Assembly: GCA_020027205.1 (NCBI GenBank)
Contig: JAHRAQ010000013.1
Coordinates: 124,001 to 188,000 of the forward strand
Length of the DNA stretch: 64,000 bases
Source of the DNA: Nitrospirales bacterium
GTDB taxonomy: Bacteria; Nitrospirota; Nitrospiria; Nitrospirales; UBA8639
Reading direction: 5' to 3'
Shown here: piece after piece, positions 58,268 to 64,000 of the stretch
How positions within the stretch are numbered: the stretch's first letter is position 1
Layout of the letters: the number at the start of each line of letters is the position of its first letter
The notes under the pieces: generated by a model
Database searches by the model: none
What the model saw: the letters and a program-made list of their open reading frames with translations, nothing else
What the model was told of the DNA's origin: nothing
Made by a program: the position numbers and the translations under genes

Positions 58268-58403
58268 CTTCCGTCATTCCGCGCCACCGACGTCCATTGG
58301 CAGGAAAGCCGTCCGCACGCGGAATCCATCCGTGAGACGTTAATGGCAGGACGGGGAAACAGAAGGATGGATTCCCGATTACTAATGTCGGGAATGACGG
58401 AAG
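58268..58403. repeat. Degenerate member of the TCCGTCATTCCCG repeat family
   Basis: It starts CTTCCGTCATTCC and ends GGAATGACGGAAG, and contains GGATTCCCGATTACTAATGT near the right end, matching the elements inside the nuo operon apart from a longer and divergent left half. Confidence 0.7.
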
Positions 58404-58509
58404 GAGGGGTCAAAAGCACGGCGGAAAGAAGGGAATGCGGGAATGACGGCATCCCCCCTCTGTCATTCCCGACCCCCGAATGAAAACGTCGGGGGCAGGC
58501 ATCTTTAGT

Positions 58510-58544
58510 CGGGAAGTATTTGCCAACGGCAAATGCTCCGAAGG
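58510..58544. repeat. 35-bp palindromic element, inverted copy of 50462-50496
   Basis: Exact reverse complement of the element in the nuoE-nuoF spacer, centred on ATTTGCC-AAC-GGCAAAT. Possible protein-binding site or mobile-repeat fragment. Confidence 0.85.
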
Positions 58545-58698
58545 TCCATCTTTCTTTTGCCTTGTCCTAATCAAGGGAAAAAACAACAGAAGTCTTGGTC
58601 CCAGTTTCGCGTCCTTGACGGACACGCCTCGCAGACAGTACAAGGCAGGCACCGGCGGGACGACGCCCGCCCGGTCACGGCAGCCTGCAAACACCGGC

Positions 58699-59760
58699 AT
58701 GACACGCACATGGGACAGACCCCGGCTCCTTGCGGGCGGCCTCGCGGCGCTCCTGGCAAGCCTGACACTCGCCACGCCCGTCCAAGCCGACAAGGCGCAG
58801 GATTTCTATCAACAGGCCCTGGCCCACCTCCAGCGCGAGGAGTTCGAACAAGCGGCCGCGTCGCTTCAAGACGCGCTGAAGGTATTTCCAAGATTTGCGG
58901 CGGCGCATCATCTCCTCGGAAGCGTCGAGTTTCACGGCCTGCGGCAACCCCGCCGAGCCATCGATCACCTGAAACATGCCGTCGACCTTCATCCCAATTT
59001 CGCGCAGGCGTATCTGGACCTGGGAAAAATCTATCAGCAACAAAACAATCCGGCGGAGGCCGTCACCGCGTTCCAAAAAGCCGCGGACATTTATCCGCAA
59101 TCCCCCGAGGCGCATCTCCATTTGGCCGTGGCCTGTGACCGGGCCGAGATGTGGGAGCGGGCCATTGCCGCCTACGACAACGCGCTCGCCCTGCAAGCCG
59201 GGGAACCAACGGCGTTGTATAATCTTGCGGCGTTGCACAACCGGCGTGGCGACACGGCCAAGGCGGCACGACATCTTCGGGAACTGACCCGCCTGCATCC
59301 CGACCACGCCGCCGGCTGGTTACTGCTGGCGCAACTGGCGGAAAAGGACGGTCAGACCGAGCAAGCCATCGACGCCTATCGAAAAGTCCTGCGCGCGGAC
59401 TCCGACTCCGTGAACGCCCATTACGCCCTGGGCTATCTCCTGCAAACCCAAAACCGGGCCGCGCAGGCCGCAACGCATTTTCAGGAAGTCATCCGCCTCA
59501 ATCCGAAACACGCCGAAGCCCACCTGAACCTTGGCGTGCTCTTCACCAATCTCGACAAGATCGAACAAGCCGAACAGGAATATCTAACCGCCAGGGACCT
59601 GAACCCGACGTTGGCCGACGTCTATTACAACCTCGGCGTCTTCTATGAGTTTCATCGAAAGGACACGGCACTGGCCTGTCCGCAATACCGCAAGTATCAG
59701 GAACTCGGCGGCCGGGACGAGCGCGTTCACGCCCTGTTGCAAGGGGCATGCGCACCCTGA
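58699..59760 (+). CDS. Exported TPR protein of a TonB operon
   Basis: 353 residues. Signal peptide (LLAGGLAALLASLTLATPVQA) then about eight tetratricopeptide repeats covering the rest (for example AQAYLDLGKIYQQQNNPAEA; VNAHYALGYLLQTQNRAAQA; AEAHLNLGVLFTNLDKIEQA). Probably periplasmic, acting as a scaffold for the TonB-type system encoded next. ATG 58699 is chosen as it begins the signal peptide. The 3' end overlaps the tonB-like gene by 13 bp. Confidence 0.87.
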   Translation: MTRTWDRPRLLAGGLAALLASLTLATPVQADKAQDFYQQALAHLQREEFEQAAASLQDALKVFPRFAAAHHLLGSVEFHGLRQPRRAIDHLKHAVDLHPNFAQAYLDLGKIYQQQNNPAEAVTAFQKAADIYPQSPEAHLHLAVACDRAEMWERAIAAYDNALALQAGEPTALYNLAALHNRRGDTAKAARHLRELTRLHPDHAAGWLLLAQLAEKDGQTEQAIDAYRKVLRADSDSVNAHYALGYLLQTQNRAAQAATHFQEVIRLNPKHAEAHLNLGVLFTNLDKIEQAEQEYLTARDLNPTLADVYYNLGVFYEFHRKDTALACPQYRKYQELGGRDERVHALLQGACAP

Positions 59761-60443
59761 CCCTCTTCCATCCTGAATCCTCGTATCTGCGATTCGGGGC
59801 GTGGTCCGTGCTGCTGCACCTCGGCGCCGTCGCCACGCTCGGCGTCCTGCCCGTCACCAGTTCCGTGGACACCCGCACACCACGGGTGACCGTGACGCTT
59901 CTGACACCGCCGGTCGCGCGCAAACCTCTTCCCGACCGGCGCGCCGACGACACCATGCAGATGAAAAACTTCACGAAGACGCCGGCGCGTCGCGCAACTC
60001 CGACGACGACCGCCGCCGTCCCGCAAAAGATACGGCCTACCGTCATCACCGCACCGAACGCCGCGAAGGCGTGGTCATTTGCTAATGTCCCGACCCCCGC
60101 GCCCTCACCCCCCCGCACCGACGCGCCGAAGGTGTTTCGAGACACGACCGCCGACCGGAAGGGCCTGCGCACCCCGGCCCGGCGCCTCGGCGGGGGCGAC
60201 CAGCCGTATCCGCCCGCCGCCCGCAAGCGGGGATGGGAAGGCACGGTCGTGTTGCGAATCACCATCTCCCGCGAGGGCACGGTGGAACAAGCCGTCGTGC
60301 ACACCAGTTCCGGATTCCCCATCCTTGACGAAAGCGCCCTTCAGACAGTACAAACGTGGGAATTCGAACCGGCGCGGGACGGGGAGTTTGCCGTGCCCGC
60401 GACCGTGGAGCAGTCAATCCGATTCACCCTTGATGAGCCGTAA
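59748..60443 (+). CDS. TonB-family energy transducer
   Basis: 231 residues: one N-terminal membrane span (FGAWSVLLHLGAVATLGVLPV), a Pro/Thr-rich periplasmic linker (about 40-135), and a C-terminal TonB domain (about 145-228: PPAARKRGWEGTVVLRITISREG and VQTWEFEPARDG). It transmits proton-motive force from ExbB/ExbD to outer-membrane receptors; no TonB-dependent receptor lies in the window. The start follows AAGGGG inside the preceding gene. Confidence 0.88.
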   Translation: MRTLTLFHPESSYLRFGAWSVLLHLGAVATLGVLPVTSSVDTRTPRVTVTLLTPPVARKPLPDRRADDTMQMKNFTKTPARRATPTTTAAVPQKIRPTVITAPNAAKAWSFANVPTPAPSPPRTDAPKVFRDTTADRKGLRTPARRLGGGDQPYPPAARKRGWEGTVVLRITISREGTVEQAVVHTSSGFPILDESALQTVQTWEFEPARDGEFAVPATVEQSIRFTLDEP

Positions 60444-60514
60444 CGCGCGTGGCGCGCCGTGACCCGGCATCGCCGCCGGACTTTCAACAACCCATTCACC
60501 AAAGACACGCACCC

Positions 60515-61120
60515 ATGACAGACATCCTGATCGCGGGCGGATGGATGATGATTCCCCTGCTCGCCTGCTCGGTCGTCACCGTGGCCATTGTGCTGGAACG
60601 CGGCTGGTATTTTCTCCGGTTGCCCGCGGCCGACGAGGCCCGTCGAATGATCGAACTGGTGACGCACGGAAAATTCTCCGACGCGCTGGCGCTCAACGAA
60701 CGCCGTCCGCATCCCGTGTCGCGCGTCCTGGCGGCCGGCATTCTCGCGCGCGACGCCGAACCGGAGAAGGCCATGGAAGCCGCGGGCATCGAAGAAATCC
60801 GCCACATGAAACGCGGCCTTCCCGCGCTGGACACCGTCATCACGCTCGCCCCGCTCCTGGGATTGCTGGGCACCATTATCGGCATGATCGACTCCTTCGG
60901 CATCATGGCGGAACAGGGCATGGGGCAGCCGCACGCCGTCACCGGCGGCGTCGCGGAAGCGCTCATCTGCACGGCCACCGGCATTTTCATCGCCGTCATC
61001 GCCCTGGTCCCCTACAACTGGTTCCTGGCACGGATTGAAAAATTGACCGAACACATCGAACAGAACGCCACGCGCACCGAATCCGCGCTGCGCGCCTCCG
61101 CCGGCGCCCCCTCCGCATGA
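60515..61120 (+). CDS. exbB: ExbB/TolQ-family proton channel
   Basis: 201 residues with three spans: near residues 8-25, then the pair around LDTVITLAPLLGLLGTIIGMI and GGVAEALICTATGIFIAVIAL, which line the proton pore. ATG 60515 begins the first span; the longer frame lacks a family-like N-terminus. Its stop overlaps exbD by ATGA. Confidence 0.92.
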   Translation: MTDILIAGGWMMIPLLACSVVTVAIVLERGWYFLRLPAADEARRMIELVTHGKFSDALALNERRPHPVSRVLAAGILARDAEPEKAMEAAGIEEIRHMKRGLPALDTVITLAPLLGLLGTIIGMIDSFGIMAEQGMGQPHAVTGGVAEALICTATGIFIAVIALVPYNWFLARIEKLTEHIEQNATRTESALRASAGAPSA

Positions 61121-61521
61121 AACTCCCCGCCTCCGCCGGAAAAAAAGCCAGGCTGGAAATCATTCCCATGATCGACACCATGTTTTTTCTCCTGGTGTTT
61201 TTCATGATCGCCACGCTGTCCATGACCATGCAACAGGGCCTGCCGGTGAACCTGCCGGCCAGCAGCACCGCCACCGGCGACATCCCCAACGAAGTCTCCC
61301 TCACGCTCACGGACAACGGCGGACTCTTTTTCAACAAAGCGCCGATTGCCGTCCCGGACATTGCCCCCCGCCTTCAACAACTCCTGCGCGAACAAGAACA
61401 CCCCTCCGTCATCATCAACGCCGACAAAGCCGTCCCCCATGGCCGCGTCATCGAAGTCATGGACGCCGTCCGCACCACCGGCATCACCGCCATGGCGATT
61501 GCGACGAAGCCGGGGCGGTAG
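61117..61521 (+). CDS. exbD: ExbD/TolR-family proton channel component
   Basis: 134 residues: a single N-terminal span with the conserved proton-carrying Asp in IPMIDTMFFLLVFFMIATL and a periplasmic domain (DIAPRLQQLLREQEHPSVIINADKAVPHGRVIEVMDAVR). Start overlaps exbB by ATGA. The last 16 codons (TTGITAMAIATKPGR and stop) recur at the 3' end of the downstream higA gene. Confidence 0.92.
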   Translation: MKLPASAGKKARLEIIPMIDTMFFLLVFFMIATLSMTMQQGLPVNLPASSTATGDIPNEVSLTLTDNGGLFFNKAPIAVPDIAPRLQQLLREQEHPSVIINADKAVPHGRVIEVMDAVRTTGITAMAIATKPGR

Positions 61522-61524
61522 GGG
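61474..61524 (+). repeat. 51-bp direct repeat, left copy (exbD 3' end)
   Basis: It matches 62253-62303 at 47 of 51 positions by eye and covers the last codons and stop of exbD plus three bases beyond the stop codon. Together with the right copy it brackets the higBA cassette. Confidence 0.93.
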
Positions 61525-61623
61525 CACAGGCCCCGTCAAACCCTTAACACCTCAAAAAAACCAAGCGTCGCCTGTTGCCACATTTGAGGCAGCAATAGTT
61601 GCGAGGAAAGCGTGGTTGACGAC

Positions 61624-61642
61624 TGTGCATACATAGTGCACA
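61624..61642 (+). promoter_or_regulatory. Palindromic operator candidate before higBA
   Basis: TGTGCA and TGCACA flank a 7-bp spacer just upstream of the higB ATG (61652), partly overlapped by a second CTGTG at 61643-61647. A TTGACG box lies at 61616-61621. HigA proteins usually repress their own operon at such sites. Confidence 0.5.
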
Positions 61643-61651
61643 CTGTGATAA

Positions 61652-61930
61652 ATGATTGGAAGTATTAAGCATCGGGGTCTGAAGCAATGGTTTTATAAGG
61701 AGGACTCTTCGGGCCTACCCCAGCATCTGGTACCAATCATTGACGATATCCTGGCACGACTAAACGTGGCCGAAAATATGAAGGCCCTGAATCTCCCGGG
61801 GTGGAACCTGCATCCGCTAAAAGGAAATCTGAAAGGGTTCTGGAGTATCAAGGTTACGGGAAACCGGCGCATTATTTTTCGGTTTGAAGGTGGCAACGTC
61901 TTCGATGTGAATTTTGTTGATTACCATTAG
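61652..61930 (+). CDS. higB: HigB/RelE-type toxin
   Basis: 92-residue ribosome-dependent mRNA interferase of the plasmid-killer (HigB/GraT) type. It has KHRGLKQWFYKEDSSGLP, the NLPGWNLHPLKGNLKGFWSIKVTGNRRIIFRFE core (Trp, Arg and the Arg-rich strand used for mRNA cleavage) and the terminal VNFVDYH. The cognate antitoxin gene starts 13 bp downstream. Toxin-first order is typical for higBA. Confidence 0.93.
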   Translation: MIGSIKHRGLKQWFYKEDSSGLPQHLVPIIDDILARLNVAENMKALNLPGWNLHPLKGNLKGFWSIKVTGNRRIIFRFEGGNVFDVNFVDYH

Positions 61931-61943
61931 AAAGGAGAACGCT

Positions 61944-62300
61944 ATGGGACTACATCATCCCCCACACCCCGGTCGTTCTATCAGACGTGACTGTCTGGAC
62001 GCCCTCAATCTAACGATCACGGATGGCGCAAAGATACTGGGCATCACGCGGCATATGTTATCGAGAATTCTAAACGGACAAGCCGGGGTTTCCCCGGAAA
62101 TGGCTATCCGGCTGGAAAAAGCCTTTGGCGGGACGGCCAGAAGTTGGTTAGCGCTTCAACAGGTGTATGAACTCGCCAGGGTCAAACGGGGGAAAATCAA
62201 GGTGCAATCGGCATACCATGTTTTGAAAATGCCCATCGGAACCGTTGCGAGAACCACCGGCATCACCGCCATGGCGACCGCGACGAAGCCGGGACGGTAA
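61944..62300 (+). CDS. higA: HigA antitoxin with a C-terminus borrowed from ExbD
   Basis: 118 residues. The first ~95 match HigA: HPPHPGRSIRRDCLDALNLTITDGAKILGI and the HTH region with [22 protein letters not shown]. Residues about 104-118 (TTGITAMATATKPGR) are not HigA-like: they are in frame with the exbD tail repeat. ATG 61944 follows AAAGGAG. It neutralises HigB and represses the operon. Confidence 0.92.
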   Translation: MGLHHPPHPGRSIRRDCLDALNLTITDGAKILGITRHMLSRILNGQAGVSPEMAIRLEKAFGGTARSWLALQQVYELARVKRGKIKVQSAYHVLKMPIGTVARTTGITAMATATKPGR

Positions 62301-62303
62301 GGG
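62253..62303 (+). repeat. 51-bp direct repeat, right copy (3' end of higA)
   Basis: Second copy of the exbD 3'-end repeat, 779 bp from the first. Differences are TT/CC within the ATT/ACC codon context, and two G/A changes, one of them turning TAG to TAA. Confidence 0.93.
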
Positions 62304-62403
62304 CGAGTCGGCCAAAAAACACCACACGGCAACATTTCCAAGGTGCTTTGATTATCAAGGCGTTGGGAGTGCTACACCTGTAAATTTAGAATCGGTTAGG
62401 CAG

Positions 62404-62432
62404 TTGACTAAATTTAGTTATTTTGCTATTTT
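62404..62432 (+). promoter_or_regulatory. Promoter candidate for the AAA ATPase gene
   Basis: TTGACT at 62404-62409 and TATTTT at 62427-62432, exactly 17 bp apart, in an unusually AT-rich stretch. Predicted transcription start near 62439. Confidence 0.6.
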
Positions 62433-62486
62433 TAGTTCAGCGTCGTTTTGAATGGCGGAATCGACGAAAAGGCGGGAACATCCATC

Positions 62487-63710
62487 GTGAAAAACCCCAG
62501 ACACCATAACCCTTTCACGCCAGGCGCCGGACATATGCCACCGTATCTGGCGGGTCGAGAAGAGGAAATCGAGATCTTCCGCAAACTCATCCGGCAACGG
62601 ACGATCTTCGAAAACTTATTGCTGACAGGCTTGAGAGGGGTCGGCAAAACCGTGCTTCTGGAATCGCTGAAACCGATTGCGCTTCAGGAACACTGGCTGT
62701 GGGTCGGTTCGAACTTGTCGGAATCGGCGAGCGTCAGCGAGGAAACCATCGCGCAAAAAATATTGGCGGACGTGTCCCTTGCCTCGGCGAGCCTGACATT
62801 CCGACAATCGCGGAAATCAGAGATCGGCTTTGGTGGCGCCGCGACATCGGAAATACAGCCGTTTGATTACCGCGCCCTGAAACACATCTATGACCAGACA
62901 CCGGGCTTGGTCGCCGATAAAATCAAGGCCACGCTCATCCAGATATGGGAAGCCGTGTCACACCAGACCCCGGACCGCAAGGGCATTATTTTCGCCTACG
63001 ATGAAGCGCAAACGATGCACGACCACCCGCAGGAGAAACAATATCCGCTCTCCATGTTCCTGGACGTGTTTCAATCCATTCAGAAATCCGGCATCCCGTT
63101 CATGCTCGCGTTCACCGGCCTGCCCACCCTGTTCCCGAAACTGATCGAGGCGCGAACCTACACGGAAAGAATGTTTCGAGTCGTCTCTCTATCGGTGCTG
63201 TCAGACGATGAATGTAAAGAAGCCATTACACGGCCCGTCGCCAACGTGGACAAAGGCAGTCTCTATTTCACAGAGGACTCCGTTGAGACCATCATCAGCC
63301 ATTCGGGCGGCTATCCCTATTTCATTCAATTTATTTGCAGGGAAGTGTACGACATATGGATGAACGCCCTCGGCGCCGGAACAGACATAGAGCAAATGCC
63401 TTCGGTGCCCATGGAAGGCATTATCCAAAAACTCGACGCCGATTTCTTCGCCGGCCGGTGGGCACGACTGACGGACCGCCAGCGGGAATTACTCACAGTG
63501 GTTGCCCACATTGATTCCAACGACGGAGAGTTTTCCGTGCAGGAAGTTGTCGGAAAATCCAAAGACATCCTCTCCAACCCCTTTAGCGCAAGCCACGTCA
63601 ATCAGATGCTGGCCGCGCTTTCCAAAAACGGCCTCATCTACAAAAACCGGCACGGCAAATATTCATTCGCCGTGCCGTTGATGGGGCAGTTTATTTTGCG
63701 ACAGGGATAG
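62487..63710 (+). CDS. AAA-family ATPase of the archaeal-ATPase/Orc1-like type
   Basis: 407 residues. N-terminus NPFTPGAGHMPPYLAGREEEIEIF is typical of a family of stand-alone AAA ATPases. Walker A is LTGLRGVGKTVLLESL (near residues 49-64), Walker B GIIFAYDEAQTMHD, followed by sensor-like MLAFTGLPTLFPKL. The C-terminal part is a winged-helix-like domain (DILSNPFSASHVNQMLAALSKNGLIYKNRHGKYSFAVP). GTG 62487 is preferred because it gives the family start and leaves a 48-base leader; a TTG at 62448 is possible. Function unknown; often in mobile or defence contexts. Confidence 0.85.
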   Translation: MKNPRHHNPFTPGAGHMPPYLAGREEEIEIFRKLIRQRTIFENLLLTGLRGVGKTVLLESLKPIALQEHWLWVGSNLSESASVSEETIAQKILADVSLASASLTFRQSRKSEIGFGGAATSEIQPFDYRALKHIYDQTPGLVADKIKATLIQIWEAVSHQTPDRKGIIFAYDEAQTMHDHPQEKQYPLSMFLDVFQSIQKSGIPFMLAFTGLPTLFPKLIEARTYTERMFRVVSLSVLSDDECKEAITRPVANVDKGSLYFTEDSVETIISHSGGYPYFIQFICREVYDIWMNALGAGTDIEQMPSVPMEGIIQKLDADFFAGRWARLTDRQRELLTVVAHIDSNDGEFSVQEVVGKSKDILSNPFSASHVNQMLAALSKNGLIYKNRHGKYSFAVPLMGQFILRQG

Positions 63711-63791
63711 GGAATGTCGTATCGCACCCGGCAATAAGGCTGGCCGGTAGCACAGCCACTGACCGAATTGGCTAGACAGAAAAGCGGGATG

Positions 63792-63995
63792 TTACGTTGT
63801 AGAAGAGGTTATTTTCTCCACAATGCTATCGAGTATTGCGTCTAATTGTTTCGGCTCCACCATGTTCAACATAATTCTTCCACCCTTCCTGTTCAGTGTC
63901 TTCATAAATTCACGAAAATTAATTCTTTTATAAATAGCAGGATCATCACTATCTTTGAGCGACTTTCCAAGCACACGAATCACACCATTAAACAT
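63792..63995 (-). CDS. Hypothetical protein, possibly truncated by the window edge
   Basis: 67 residues visible, Lys/Ile-rich (KRINFREFMKTLNRKGGRIML; DAILDSIVEKITSS). The frame is still open at the window end, so the true start may lie beyond it. AT-richer than the main chromosome, like the preceding AAA gene on the opposite strand. Family not recognised. Confidence 0.45.
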   Translation of the reverse strand: MFNGVIRVLGKSLKDSDDPAIYKRINFREFMKTLNRKGGRIMLNMVEPKQLDAILDSIVEKITSSTT

Positions 63996-64000
63996 TTCTT

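Larger units (their letters stand above)
58157..58698. other. 542-bp spacer between divergent secA and TPR genes
   Basis: No gene seen. It holds the secA promoter candidate, a degenerate repeat (58268-58403), a hairpin region around 58470-58496 (CCCCCGA and TCGGGGG arms) and the 35-bp palindromic element (58510-58544). An open frame from 58480 into the TPR gene passes through these repeats and is not taken as coding. Confidence 0.7.

Noticed and set aside
58480-58698. In-frame N-terminal extension of the TPR protein
   Set aside because: It reads through repeat elements and lacks a ribosome site; a signal peptide begins at 58699.

Overview
The window is GC-rich chromosomal DNA from a Gram-negative, respiring bacterium. 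It encodes prolipoprotein diacylglyceryl transferase, lipoproteins, a TonB/ExbB/ExbD system and a complete 14-subunit-type complex I. I cannot fix the phylum from sequence alone. The glyA-nrdR pair, the NarL-type two-component pair and the many TPR proteins would suit Nitrospirota/NC10-like or deep proteobacterial lineages, but this is weak inference. No rRNA, tRNA or CRISPR array was recognised.

Layout. 0-5 kb: glyA, nrdR, a two-component pair whose kinase carries an N-terminal Rossmann-like domain, a glutaredoxin-like protein, a small zinc ribbon and a TPR lipoprotein. 5-12 kb (minus): an AddA-like helicase-nuclease, its PD-(D/E)XK partner and lgt, with overlapping ends. 12-18 kb (plus): Mrp/NBP35 ATPase, a Rieske ferredoxin and a four-gene sugar-type ABC importer. 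18-31 kb: mixed housekeeping genes. These include a TPR/2OG-oxygenase fusion, rpoD with a long Lys/Ala-rich tail plus a small ORF resembling that tail, EttA, a peroxiredoxin, a cold-shock gene with a terminator-like hairpin in its leader, an MsbA-like exporter and peptide deformylase. 31-37 kb: a cupredoxin-like exported protein, then a visibly AT-richer island (about 32.2-35.7 kb). The island holds a DUF3696-type ATPase, a PIN-like nuclease and an RNA ligase, joined by two ATGA overlaps, followed by an HNH endonuclease. A sulfite-oxidase-like protein and an orphan HigA follow.

37-55 kb (minus): one long operon reading midA, nuoA, B, CD, E, F, (orf), G, (antitoxin-like), H, I, (DUF4268-like), J, K, L, M, N. 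Three non-nuo genes sit at subunit junctions, and dispersed inverted-repeat elements occupy several spacers. 55-58 kb: secA. 58.7-61.5 kb (plus): a TPR-tonB-exbB-exbD operon. 61.5-62.3 kb: a higBA toxin-antitoxin cassette bracketed by a 51-bp direct repeat of the exbD 3' end. 62.4-64 kb: an AT-richer segment with an AAA ATPase and a possibly truncated ORF at the window edge.

The most interesting candidate system is the ATPase/PIN nuclease/RNA ligase cassette at 32211-34854, possibly with the HNH gene to 35703. It couples an NTP-driven sensor, a probable RNase and an RNA-sealing enzyme in one translationally coupled unit. This suggests a defence or stress module with built-in RNA repair. All functions are inferred from motifs read by eye; no database search was run.
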